A stretch of 64,000 bases of DNA from Algoriphagus yeomjeoni (GTDB lineage Bacteria > Bacteroidota > Bacteroidia > Cytophagales > Cyclobacteriaceae): the NCBI RefSeq assembly GCF_003259505.1, contig NZ_QLLK01000005.1, forward strand, positions 248,001 to 312,000, given 5' to 3'. Positions 26,340 to 34,793 of the stretch are shown here, piece after piece. The first letter of the stretch is position 1, and every line of letters begins with the position of its first letter. Both the position numbers and the translations under genes were made by a program. The notes beneath the pieces were generated by a model. That model saw nothing but the letters and a program-made list of their open reading frames with translations, did not search any database and was not told the origin of the DNA.

Positions 26340-27440
26340 ATGCTAAGTTTTTACCTCATTTGGTCCCTGAGTTACTTCACATTGCTTTGGTGGATGGGTA
26401 GATTTTGGTCGATTAAATCTGATAAATCACCTAATCAGACATTTATTCCCAAAGTAACATTGCTCATTCCTTTCAGAAATGAAGCTAAAAGTATCGATAG
26501 ACTAAGTTCCAATATTAAGAAGCTCAACTACCCAAACCTAGAGGTACTGTTGATAGACGATCATTCTGAAGATATCTCATTTGAGCTTTTACAAGAGTCC
26601 TTAAGGAAAAATGAAAATGTTCAAATAGTAAGAAGTGAGAAAACTGGCAAGAAGCGAGCGCTGGAATTTGGAGTAAATGAAGCTAAAAGTCAAATCATAC
26701 TTTGCTCAGATGCCGACTGTGAATTTTCAGAGTTTTGGGTAGAAAAGATGGTCTTGCCTTTTCAGGAACCCAAAGTTCAGTTGGTAGCAGGAACTGTTCT
26801 CACCGAAAGAGGAGCTGGGTTTTTAGAAGCTTTTCAAACTTTAGACTGGGCAAGTATTTTATTGCTTACCAATTACTCCTTTGTTCACCAAAATCCTTTG
26901 ATGTGCAGTGCTGCGAATCTGGCTTACAGAAAGGGGGCTTTTGAGCAAGTAAATGGATATGAGGGTAATCGGGAGTTTGCTTCCGGCGACGATGAGTTTT
27001 TGCTGAAGAAAATCCATAAGGAATATGGCAGAGGAGCTTGTCTCTATTTAACTTCAGCAGAAACTCTAGTTAAGACGAAGCCTGAACCTACCTGGGATTC
27101 CTTGATCAATCAGCGCGTTCGGTGGGCGAGTAAATGGAAGGCGCATTTTTCTTTTTCTCATGCGTTATCGGCAGCGGGAGCTTTTCTGACTCAGTTGATA
27201 TGGATAGGAAGCGCCTATTTAGTTTTTCTTGGAGCAAAGGGAATTGTAGCTTTTGGGTTAGTTTGGCTGATCAAAATCGCAGCAGAAAAGTTGAGTTTGG
27301 GAAAAGTCCTTAAAATGCTGGATGCGCAACCGAGTAATATTTCTATGCTTCAAACTTCCCTGGTGCATCCATTTTATGTTTTGCGAGTTGGGATTGCAGC
27401 TTTAAGCGGAAAATTTACTTGGAAAGGTAGGGAGAACTAG
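26340..27440 (+). CDS. Family 2 glycosyltransferase, membrane-bound
   Basis: A 366-aa protein; the ATG at 26340 gives MLSFYLIWSLSYFTLLWW, an N-terminal helix, and avoids overlap with ruvC. GT-A features in order: VTLLIPFRNEAKSI, VLLIDDHSED, ILCSDADCEF (the DxD metal site), ASGDDEFLLKKI and QRVRWASKWK (the QxxRW site of processive GT2 enzymes). Two or three C-terminal helices follow. It probably extends or transfers a sugar to a polysaccharide or lipid in the inner membrane. A second GT2 gene of the same design lies at 29563, beyond a phosphatase and a polysaccharide deacetylase, and all are on one strand. Confidence 0.88.
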   Translation: MLSFYLIWSLSYFTLLWWMGRFWSIKSDKSPNQTFIPKVTLLIPFRNEAKSIDRLSSNIKKLNYPNLEVLLIDDHSEDISFELLQESLRKNENVQIVRSEKTGKKRALEFGVNEAKSQIILCSDADCEFSEFWVEKMVLPFQEPKVQLVAGTVLTERGAGFLEAFQTLDWASILLLTNYSFVHQNPLMCSAANLAYRKGAFEQVNGYEGNREFASGDDEFLLKKIHKEYGRGACLYLTSAETLVKTKPEPTWDSLINQRVRWASKWKAHFSFSHALSAAGAFLTQLIWIGSAYLVFLGAKGIVAFGLVWLIKIAAEKLSLGKVLKMLDAQPSNISMLQTSLVHPFYVLRVGIAALSGKFTWKGREN

Positions 27441-27473
27441 AGAAGTGTTAATTTACAATCTGAAACTTAGATC

Positions 27474-27725
27474 ATGAGCGAAGCAGAATTTGACTTGATG
27501 GACGAACTCTATTTTGTCCAGCCCTATACCTACCTTATCGAAACCTTAGCTTGGGAAGATGAATTGCTATTAGCAACTTTACAGAGTCTCTATGCTCAAG
27601 GCTTAATCAAATGTCTAGATGATCCTGATACAGAAAGATTTGGGGCTGTTGACATCAGCAAAGAAGGAAAAGATTTATATTTTTTGGCAACGAAAAAAGG
27701 CCTAATGGCACATAATACACTTTAA
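27474..27725 (+). CDS. Small conserved-looking protein, winged-helix-like, unknown function
   Basis: An 83-aa acidic, mostly helical protein: FDLMDELYFVQPYTYLIETLAWEDELLLATLQSLYAQGLIKC, then a beta-turn and KDLYFLATKKGLMAHNTL. The order helix-helix-helix-strand with LQSLYAQGLIKC before a hairpin looks like a winged helix, though no DNA-binding evidence is visible. It is 33 nt after the glycosyltransferase and only 2 nt before the SpoIIE phosphatase gene, so it may be a partner of that phosphatase (inference). Confidence 0.6.
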   Translation: MSEAEFDLMDELYFVQPYTYLIETLAWEDELLLATLQSLYAQGLIKCLDDPDTERFGAVDISKEGKDLYFLATKKGLMAHNTL

Positions 27726-27727
27726 AA

Positions 27728-28939
27728 TTGATCAAAGAAACACACAAATTCCAACGGAAGGAACTGCAACTTAAATCTCTGCTAGAGATCACTCAGGCTA
27801 TTAATGAAAATCAGTCTGAAGCAGTTTTGCTCAATATTTTCAAGTTTACCTGCCTAGTCCATTTGAATATCAAAGCGCTGATTCTATACGTGGCAAAGGA
27901 AGGAGCTTTTGAAAATAAAATTTCCCACGGAGTGAAGGGGAATGTGCCTAAGTTGATTTCTACCGACCAAGTTTTGGATGAAAAGTCTACAGGAGAATTG
28001 AGGTTGGAATTGGAAGAGCAATATTCCTTTGCGGAGCTCGAAACCTATCTGCCAGTCTACCACAAAGACAAGATGCTTGCGATTCTCTTTCTCAAGCGAA
28101 AGGATTTGAGTTTGGATTTAGATCTGAACTTCACCCAAGCTTTAACCAATATTTTGGTGGTGGCTTTGGAAAATAAGCGATTCGCCAGAAAACAGTTGGA
28201 ACAGGAGATCTTGAATCGTGAGGTAGCGATAGCCTCTCAGGTGCAGCAAATGCTTTTTCCAGCAGAACTTCCTATTGATAAAGAACTCAAGGCAAAAGTG
28301 ACTTATTTACCTCATAGTATGGTGGGAGGAGATTATTATGATTTGATCCGCAAATCAAAAGATGAAGTCTATTTCTGTATTGCCGATGTTTCTGGAAAAG
28401 GAATTTCTGCTGCCTTGCTCATGTCTAATTTTCAGGCAGCACTTCGTACACTTTTGCGAAGCGATGCTGATTTGGAAATGGTGGTAAAGCAATTGAATTA
28501 CACCTTGTTTGAAAATACCAATGGTGAGCGATTCATTACTTTTTTCCTTGGTTACTTCAACTTCAAAACCCGGGAACTTTCCTATGTCAACGCTGGGCAT
28601 AATCCGCCATTGTTGTATAGAGAAGGAGCGGATAAAGGTGAGAATTTAGATGCTGGGACGACGATTCTTGGGGCTTTTGATGAACTGCCTTTTCTGGAAA
28701 TAGGAAAGCGAGAAGGTCTCAATAACTTTTCTTTGCATCTATATACTGATGGGCTGACCGAAGCTATGAATCCAACCGGAGAGGAGTTTGGGGAGGAGCG
28801 ATTAGAGAAATTTGTAAGTAAAAATGGAGGCTTGGATCCAGATGACTTTCACCGAAAGTTCTTGAAGAAGATCAATTCTTTTTCAAAAAATGTTCCTCTG
28901 AGAGATGACTTGACGTTGCTTAGTTTAAAGTTTCAATAG
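27728..28939 (+). CDS. GAF-SpoIIE-type PP2C serine/threonine phosphatase
   Basis: A 403-aa protein, starting at TTG 27728, 2 nt after the previous stop; no better start was found. Residues ~12-155 look like a GAF-type sensor domain; a helical linker (NREVAIASQVQQMLFP, the usual lead into PP2C_SIG domains) is followed by the phosphatase: MVGGDYYDLI, FCIADVSGKGISAALLM, NAGHNPPLLY, LYTDGLTEAMN and RDDLTLLSLKF, with all metal Asp positions in place. Such proteins dephosphorylate anti-anti-sigma (STAS) or other partners; no STAS or RsbW kinase gene lies nearby. It is followed without spacing by the deacetylase gene. Confidence 0.88.
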   Translation: MIKETHKFQRKELQLKSLLEITQAINENQSEAVLLNIFKFTCLVHLNIKALILYVAKEGAFENKISHGVKGNVPKLISTDQVLDEKSTGELRLELEEQYSFAELETYLPVYHKDKMLAILFLKRKDLSLDLDLNFTQALTNILVVALENKRFARKQLEQEILNREVAIASQVQQMLFPAELPIDKELKAKVTYLPHSMVGGDYYDLIRKSKDEVYFCIADVSGKGISAALLMSNFQAALRTLLRSDADLEMVVKQLNYTLFENTNGERFITFFLGYFNFKTRELSYVNAGHNPPLLYREGADKGENLDAGTTILGAFDELPFLEIGKREGLNNFSLHLYTDGLTEAMNPTGEEFGEERLEKFVSKNGGLDPDDFHRKFLKKINSFSKNVPLRDDLTLLSLKFQ

Positions 28940-29566
28940 ATGATTTTGCATACCGTTCCAAGGTTTTTTCAGATGCTTTATCCTGAGAGGATTTGGAAGA
29001 AAAGTGTAGATGATAATACGATTTACTTGACTTTTGACGATGGTCCAGTGCCTGGAGTTACCGACTATGTTTTGCAGGAATTGGCCAAAAGAAATCAGCA
29101 AGCTACCTTTTTTGTGGTCGGTGATAACGTTAGAAAGAACCCAACCTTAGCTCACGAGATCATCAAGGCAGGTCATAAACTAGGAAATCATACATTCAAC
29201 CATATAAATGGCTGGAAAACAGTAGATCCCGACTATTTAGAAAACATTGAACTCTGCGATAAAACCCTTCAGGATGTTTTGAGCATAAAGACGAAAATTT
29301 TTCGTCCACCCTATGGTTTGATCAAATCGAACCAGTCAGTGGAGGTGTCCAAATTCTATGATATTGTAATGTGGACGATGCTATCAGGAGATTATGATCA
29401 ACGTATTGAGCCTGAAGTGGTGTTGAGAAAATCTATAAAGCATACTCGCGTAGGCTCTATTGCAGTTTTCCATGATCAGTTAAAAACTAAAGCACTTTTG
29501 CCAAAAATTTTGCCATCATACCTTGATTACATACAGGAAATGGGGTGGAAAACTGGACTGTTATGA
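28940..29566 (+). CDS. Polysaccharide deacetylase family protein (NodB domain)
   Basis: A 208-aa protein. NodB motifs in order: TFDDGP (31-36, Asp33 and Asp34 as base and metal ligand), H84-x-x-x-H88 in NHTFNH (metal ligands), RPPYGL, and MWTMLSGDYD with a final IAVFHDQLK histidine. No clear signal peptide (MILHTVPRFFQMLYPE), so the site of action is uncertain. It removes acetyl groups from N-acetylated sugars such as chitooligomers or peptidoglycan. The ATG directly abuts the phosphatase stop and its TGA overlaps the ATG of the next GT2 gene (ATGA), so translation is coupled. Confidence 0.88.
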   Translation: MILHTVPRFFQMLYPERIWKKSVDDNTIYLTFDDGPVPGVTDYVLQELAKRNQQATFFVVGDNVRKNPTLAHEIIKAGHKLGNHTFNHINGWKTVDPDYLENIELCDKTLQDVLSIKTKIFRPPYGLIKSNQSVEVSKFYDIVMWTMLSGDYDQRIEPEVVLRKSIKHTRVGSIAVFHDQLKTKALLPKILPSYLDYIQEMGWKTGLL

Positions 29567-30672
29567 TCATTTGGCTGTTCATTGGCGCTTTGGCATTGAT
29601 TCAGATACAGTTTGTTGTTCTGCTGATTCGAATGAGATTTTTCTGGAAAAACCATGCTAAGGATACTGATTTTGATTTACCATTAGTTTCAGTTTTAGTT
29701 GCAGCACGAAATGAAGAAGTAGATCTCCCTGACCTTCTATGCTCCTTGGAAAAGTTGGATTACCCTTCTGATCGAATCCAGTTCCTGTTTGCTGATGACC
29801 AAAGTTCAGACTCTACCCCTGAGATTTTGGGAAATTGGTGTGGGAAACAACCTAATCGAACTTTCTTAACTATTGCTCCACTCCAAACTGGATTATATAA
29901 CCAAAATGGTAAGGCAAATGCCTTGGCAATTTTGGGAGAAAAGGCGATTGGGGAATATTATTTTTTTACAGATGCAGACTGTGAGGTAAACCCAAATTGG
30001 ATTCGCGAAGGAGTTTCTTGTTTCGGTGAAACTATTGGTCTGGTGATTGGAATTACTAAAGTCAAGGCAAAAAGTTTGTTAGAGAAGTTTCAGGAGATTG
30101 ATTGGTGGTTGACATTGGGTTTTGTCAAAGTGGCTACGGATTTGGGAGTTCAGACAACAGGACTTGGTAACAACATGGCTATTAGTAAAGAGGCCTATGG
30201 ACGATCTGGAGGATTTAAAAATTTGCCCTTTTGCCTTACCGAAGATCTCGAGATCTCAAGAGCCATTCAGCAATCAGGATTTAAAATAGCACATCAAGTG
30301 AGTCCTAGAATGCTTGCCATCACCAAGCCAGAAATCAATTTTTCGGCTTTACTTGAACAGCGGAAGCGCTGGATGAGTGGAGTGATGACTTTGCCATATT
30401 ATTGGAAGTTTATTCTATCATTTCAATTTATTTATTTTGTAGTGATTACAGGTTTAATCCTACTTTACCCATCGCTTGGGATTATTCTAGCTTTGATGAA
30501 ATCGTTGTTACAAAGCGTGTTTCTTATTGCGTTAGCCAGAAAAGTGGGAGTTAAATTAGGTTGGGTTTCCTTGCTGGTTTTTGATTTTTATAATTTCAGT
30601 ACTATCCTCCTTACTATTCTTTACTATTTTTGGCCTTCCAAAACCAAATGGAAATCCAGAGAATACCCATGA
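29563..30672 (+). CDS. Family 2 glycosyltransferase, membrane-bound (second copy)
   Basis: A 369-aa protein starting at the ATG of an ATGA overlap with the deacetylase stop; a GTG at 29545 in the same frame is less likely. N-terminal helix MIIWLFIGALALIQIQFVVLLI, then VSVLVAARNEE, LFADDQSSD, YFFTDADCEV (DxD), FCLTEDLEISRAI and QRKRWMSGV (QxxRW), plus two C-terminal helices. It is the same architecture as the glycosyltransferase at 26340. With the deacetylase between them the pair could make or modify an N-acetylhexosamine polymer, which is an inference from neighbours only. Confidence 0.88.
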   Translation: MIIWLFIGALALIQIQFVVLLIRMRFFWKNHAKDTDFDLPLVSVLVAARNEEVDLPDLLCSLEKLDYPSDRIQFLFADDQSSDSTPEILGNWCGKQPNRTFLTIAPLQTGLYNQNGKANALAILGEKAIGEYYFFTDADCEVNPNWIREGVSCFGETIGLVIGITKVKAKSLLEKFQEIDWWLTLGFVKVATDLGVQTTGLGNNMAISKEAYGRSGGFKNLPFCLTEDLEISRAIQQSGFKIAHQVSPRMLAITKPEINFSALLEQRKRWMSGVMTLPYYWKFILSFQFIYFVVITGLILLYPSLGIILALMKSLLQSVFLIALARKVGVKLGWVSLLVFDFYNFSTILLTILYYFWPSKTKWKSREYP

Positions 30673-30801
30673 AACTGAGCCTGCCATGCAGATCGGCGGT
30701 ATGACTGAAATTGGAACACATGGGGAAAAGTGTAATGTATACGAGATTCCACCCCTAGGTACCTGGCCAAGTAATGGCCTTTAAAAGTAAGATATAACCC
30801 T

Positions 30802-31578
30802 ATGAATTATATAGAAACACACGCGCATATTTACTCTTCCAAGTTTGACTCCGATAGGGATCAGGTGATCCAAGATATCAGAGAAGCTGGGGTTGAGCGC
30901 GTTTATATGCCGAATGTGGATGTGGAAACGATCGCGGCAATGCTTGACTGTGAGGAGAAATATCCAGGATTATGTATTCCGATGATGGGATTGCATCCAT
31001 GTGATGTGAAGGAAGACTTTCGGGATCAGTTAGTGATCATGGAGGATTGGCTAAATAGGAGGCAATTTGCAGCAGTGGGTGAAATCGGATTGGATCTCTA
31101 TTGGGACAAAACATTTTTTGAGCAGCAAAAAGAAGCGCTGAGAATTCAGATCAATTGGGCAAAAGAAAGAGATTTACCCATTGTTTTGCACTGTAGGGAC
31201 TCTATTGACGAAACCATAGCTATTGTTCAGGAGGAGCACAATGGTAACCTAAAAGGAATTTTCCATTGTTTTACTGGAGATCTAGCTCAGGCCAAGCGAA
31301 TTATTGAAATGGGATTTCTACTTGGAATAGGTGGTGTGGCGACTTTCAAAAATGGGGGATTGGATAAAGTCATTCCTGAAATCAGTATAGCGCATTTAGT
31401 GCTGGAAACTGACGCTCCTTACCTAGCCCCCGTACCTTTTAGGGGGAAAAGGAACTCTCCGGCATATTTACCTATTATTGCAGAGAAAATCGGAGATTTC
31501 TTGCAGATTTCGAAGGAGGAGGTAGCTCTTCAAACAAAACAAAATGCCCTTAACCTATTCCGTGAGATTGGATCATGA
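30802..31578 (+). CDS. tatD: TatD-family hydrolase
   Basis: A 258-aa metal-dependent TIM-barrel hydrolase: ETHAHIYS (two metal His), GEIGLDLYWD (metal Glu), LHCRDS, FHCFTGD and ETDAPYLAP (metal Asp) are all present. Members are 3'-5' DNases/RNases linked to DNA repair and turnover. It lies 129 nt after the glycosyltransferase, with a small unassigned reading frame between, and overlaps the asparaginase gene by 4 nt (ATGA). Confidence 0.93.
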   Translation: MNYIETHAHIYSSKFDSDRDQVIQDIREAGVERVYMPNVDVETIAAMLDCEEKYPGLCIPMMGLHPCDVKEDFRDQLVIMEDWLNRRQFAAVGEIGLDLYWDKTFFEQQKEALRIQINWAKERDLPIVLHCRDSIDETIAIVQEEHNGNLKGIFHCFTGDLAQAKRIIEMGFLLGIGGVATFKNGGLDKVIPEISIAHLVLETDAPYLAPVPFRGKRNSPAYLPIIAEKIGDFLQISKEEVALQTKQNALNLFREIGS

Positions 31579-32642
31579 ATTATAAAATAGTTAGATTAAA
31601 TACAGCTCTTCGCACGAGTAAAACTTCTTCTGTCCTTATTGTATATACTGGAGGAACGCTTGGCATGGCCTATGATGATAGTGGTGCATTGGTGCCGTTT
31701 AACTTTGGGCAGATTCTGGAGAAAATCCCTATTCTATACACGATGGATATCGCTATCACGGTGATTTCATTCCCTGAGCCGATTGATTCTTCTAATGTCA
31801 CGATGAGCCACTGGAAGGACATGGCGTATATAATCTATGAGAATTACGATAGTTACGATGGTTTTGTAGTTCTACACGGTACAGATACCATGGCTTATTC
31901 AGCTTCCATGCTAAGCTATATGCTTCAAGGATTGAACAAGCCGGTGATTTTTACGGGAGCGCAATTGCCAATTTCAGCAATGAGATCTGATGCTCGGGAA
32001 AATCTGATGACATCTTTAGAAATTGCTACCGCAAAAATCAATGGAGAGCCAATAGTGCCAGAGGTATGTATTTTCTTTAACCACCTGTTGCTAAGGGGAA
32101 ATCGCTCCAAGAAGGTGCAGAGCGTTCACTTTGATGCCTTCGAATCAGAGAATTATCCGCCACTGGCCGAGTCTGGGATTGTCATAGATTATAATACCCA
32201 GGCCATTCGCCCCATTGAAACCCATAAGAAATTAGTGAATAGAAACTCACTGGATAACAATGTACTTATCCTAAAGTTGTTTCCAGGAATCACTCAGAAT
32301 GTGATCGATGCGACGCTAAATATAAAGGGATTGAAGGCGATAGTGCTGGAAACCTATGGTTCTGGAAATAGTCCAAGTGAAGAGTGGTTTATGGATTCAC
32401 TCCAAAAAGCAATCAAAAAAGGGATAATTATTCTTAATGTATCCCAGTGTAATGGCGGAAGAGTTATCCAAGGCAGATACGAAACAAGTAAGGAGCTTCT
32501 GAATGTAGGTGTGATCAGTGGTACGGATATGACTACCGAAGCAGCAGTGACGAAATTGATGTTTTTACTAGGCCAGGAAAATAAGCATTCGGAGATTATT
32601 GCAAAGCTGAAGGTGCCATTGGCAGGAGAGATGAGTGCTTAA
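31575..32642 (+). CDS. ansA: Type I (cytosolic) L-asparaginase
   Basis: A 355-aa protein without signal peptide: YTGGTLGM (~24-31, first catalytic Thr), LHGTDTMAYSASMLSYML (second Thr and Asp), and FTGAQLPISAMRSDARENL, all diagnostic of bacterial asparaginases. It hydrolyses asparagine to aspartate and ammonia. Slightly longer at both ends than E. coli AnsA (338 aa). Coupled to tatD by an ATGA overlap. Confidence 0.92.
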   Translation: MNYKIVRLNTALRTSKTSSVLIVYTGGTLGMAYDDSGALVPFNFGQILEKIPILYTMDIAITVISFPEPIDSSNVTMSHWKDMAYIIYENYDSYDGFVVLHGTDTMAYSASMLSYMLQGLNKPVIFTGAQLPISAMRSDARENLMTSLEIATAKINGEPIVPEVCIFFNHLLLRGNRSKKVQSVHFDAFESENYPPLAESGIVIDYNTQAIRPIETHKKLVNRNSLDNNVLILKLFPGITQNVIDATLNIKGLKAIVLETYGSGNSPSEEWFMDSLQKAIKKGIIILNVSQCNGGRVIQGRYETSKELLNVGVISGTDMTTEAAVTKLMFLLGQENKHSEIIAKLKVPLAGEMSA

Positions 32643-32809
32643 CTCTTGGGGAAGCTCAATTTCGCATTTGAGTATATTGTTCCGTTTAGTTAGAAAAAAG
32701 GAGACAGCTTTTTTTTAAATTATTGTTAATATTTCACTTTTCAAGAGGCTAGCGCAAATTTCATTGAATAAAACACTTAGTTTTAAAGGGTTTTTAATAC
32801 TATATACGG

Positions 32810-33481
32810 ATGAGGAATTTGAAGTCATTTTCAACAGCTGCATTTTTCATAGCAACAGCAGTTTTCGCGTTTTCTTGCCAAATGGATGATCAGATAGAGG
32901 GAATTCAAGAAGCAAAAATTATCGTTAAGGAGACTGTTTTTAGGTTTTCCATCAACCATAGTGAGCAGGATATTTTGAGTGAATCAGGAACCGATTTATC
33001 ATGGGACTGGCAATCAGTAAATCAAATGGTGTCTGCATACATTGACTTTCCTCAGTCCCCAACTATTTCGCAACTTACTATTCCGGCACCTTGGTATACA
33101 CAGGGCAACCCGCTTAATACGATTGAAAAAGATATTTATTCAAAGGATGGATGGGTATTAGTTATGCGAAATTTTGGTTCCTCTGAGCGTGCTGTGAAAA
33201 GACCTTATTTCGGATTGCTAAATACCAAAACAAATATTCTCAAGATTTTCATTCACAACTCACAATGGCAGCCTGGCCATTATTTAGAATCTAACCTAGT
33301 CCTAGTTGATAGTCAGAATATCCACAGTAGAAGTTTTGAGTCCAAACCTGCTAAAATAGTCCAATTTGATTCCTGGTTTAATTTGGAGTTTCAGCTAGAT
33401 CAAAATCAGCTAAGCACTCCATATGCGAATTTCAGTTTCCTAATTGAATGCGCAGGAATCCTTGAAACTGAAGTAGGCTGA
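32810..33481 (+). CDS. Predicted lipoprotein, unknown function
   Basis: A 223-aa protein with a lipoprotein signal: hydrophobic 8-20 and FAFSC with lipid Cys near residue 23. The mature part is beta-rich (VSAYIDFPQSPTISQLTIPAPW, WVLVMRNFGSSE, ILKIFIHNSQWQPGHYLESNLVLV) with no motif I recognise. An independent unit 167 nt after asparaginase. I see no clear terminator in the following 80 nt, before the tRNA promoter. Confidence 0.7.
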   Translation: MRNLKSFSTAAFFIATAVFAFSCQMDDQIEGIQEAKIIVKETVFRFSINHSEQDILSESGTDLSWDWQSVNQMVSAYIDFPQSPTISQLTIPAPWYTQGNPLNTIEKDIYSKDGWVLVMRNFGSSERAVKRPYFGLLNTKTNILKIFIHNSQWQPGHYLESNLVLVDSQNIHSRSFESKPAKIVQFDSWFNLEFQLDQNQLSTPYANFSFLIECAGILETEVG

Positions 33482-33567
33482 AATTTGAAATTCTAAACGT
33501 GTTTTCTTGAAAACCTTCTTAAATGAAAAGAATGGGAATTAGATTCCTGTGTTTTTTTTAGATATAG

Positions 33568-33599
33568 TTTGTAGGAGGCTCAATTTATTCATTTCTTTG
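33568..33599 (+). promoter_or_regulatory. Promoter of tRNA-Ser
   Basis: TTTG at 33568-33571, 20 nt, then TTTCTTTG (33592-33599), one base from the TAnnTTTG -7 consensus; the tRNA begins 36 nt later. Confidence 0.45.
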
Positions 33600-33635
33600 C
33601 ACTCCGATTCGGAATACTGGATCGGAAGCCAACCT

Positions 33636-33725
33636 AGAGAGGTGGCCGAGTGGCTGAAGGCGCACGCTTGGAAAGCGTGTATACTCGTGAGGGTATCGAG
33701 GGTTCGAATCCCTTCCTCTCTACCA
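33636..33725 (+). tRNA. tRNA-Ser (anticodon GGA)
   Basis: Acceptor AGAGAGG pairs with CCTCTCT (33715-33721); D arm GCCGAGTGGCTGAAGGC; anticodon loop CTTGGAAAG gives GGA, read as UCC/UCU; a long class II variable arm (around TACTCGTGAGGGTA); T arm GAGGG-TTCGAAT-CCCTT; discriminator A and encoded CCA at 33723-33725. 90 nt in all. Confidence 0.95.
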
Positions 33726-33728
33726 GAA

Positions 33729-33760
33729 AAGCCAGTTTTAGCAATAAAACTGGCTTTTTC
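33729..33760 (+). terminator. Terminator after tRNA-Ser
   Basis: AGCCAGTTTTA, loop GCAA, TAAAACTGGCT, then T-run; 11-bp stem starting 4 nt after the tRNA. Confidence 0.92.
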
Positions 33761-34698
33761 TATTTCATTTATTCAAGTACAAAAGTGGAAGGGGATGAGA
33801 ACTCTGGGGTTTGAAATCGAACATCGGGAGATACGCGAGAGATGGTGCGGCATGGCTGTGCATATGAGCAATCCCGTCCTCTCTACAGAGTATTGCCCTA
33901 ACTATCTGAAATAATGATAGTTAAGATTTGATTGTTTTAGTAATTGCAGGTTGTAGGCTAGGCTTAAGTACTAATAGACCAGAATGTTATTCGCCTTGAG
34001 TTGGGACTTTCAAAAGTCTCATCGATACATCATTGGATTTTATTGTCTCTCATCCTGAGGTTCTGGAAAAAGCATAACGAGATTCTAATTAATATTTTCC
34101 TTTTCTAGGTGCCTCTAATGTGTTTTGGTCATGAAGGCGATGGATAGATCACGGGATCAAATGCTGAAACTATTTTTATCGAAATGCAAATCAACTCAAA
34201 GTAATAAAGCTTGTGGTTCTAATCATATCCCAAGGTGTATTGGGTCTTTTTTACTTCACTAAACCTTACTTGGAAGGTTAATTATTTACTAGAAGAAATA
34301 ATAGAAAGCTACATATGCTATTACGGAATAGCTTTTGGGAATATGTCAGGAAAAGCAACAGTGAAAAATTTAAACTTTGTTAAATATGATTAGGAGTATA
34401 GTTCGTTTCTTCAAGGATTTTTGCAACTTATAGACAATTAGAAAAATTTCATTGAGGAATAGTATTAAAATGTTTCAGGTTGTAATAATCGATTAGTCAG
34501 TGTTTTATGATCAATTATAAGAAAGCTTGGCTCTCTTAGACATTTTAATTTTTCTTTCTGCGAAAAAATAAGAACCTTACACCGAGTTTTGGAGATATAT
34601 GATCTTTTAAAATGTAAAAGGAATTACTTCCGTTCGTGTAAAAGCTTGCTTAATCCTGAGATATAAGCCTGATTTTTCACAAAATTCTAAAAGAGTCG
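33761..34698. other. Gene-free stretch of about 1 kb after tRNA-Ser
   Basis: No convincing gene on either strand. It contains a partial copy of the tRNA-Ser 3' end (33870-33886), very AT-rich sequence after 34280, and an open hydrophobic stretch ending at the TAA 34279-34281 (…VVLIISQGVLGLFYFTKPYLEG) that has no normal start codon and may be a gene remnant. I see no structured RNA that I can name. Confidence 0.5.
33870..33886 (+). repeat. Partial duplicate of the tRNA-Ser 3' end
   Basis: AATCCCGTCCTCTCTAC matches AATCCCTTCCTCTCTAC at 33707-33723 of the tRNA in 16 of 17 positions, 163 nt downstream. Such 3'-end copies are left by site-specific integration or by recombination between tRNA genes. 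Confidence 0.5.
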
Positions 34699-34731
34699 TT
34701 TGTTTTTTGAATTTAAAAAATGATAACTTTA
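34699..34731 (+). promoter_or_regulatory. Candidate promoter of the exbB operon
   Basis: TTTG (34699-34702), 21 nt, TAACTTTA (34724-34731), one base off TAnnTTTG, 62 nt upstream of the exbB ATG. Confidence 0.4.
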
Positions 34732-34793
34732 AAACTCGATTCTAGAGTAGAAACCATTTAACCTTTATCAAAAGTCTATTTAAAATCCACATT

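Noticed and set aside
30581-30672. N-terminal part of a frame overlapping the second GT2 gene
   Set aside because: It lies in another frame inside a well-supported glycosyltransferase gene; only the part after 30686 is outside it.
33549-33914. A 121-codon frame running through tRNA-Ser
   Set aside because: It reads through the tRNA and its terminator; the tRNA fold explains this DNA and the frame is chance.
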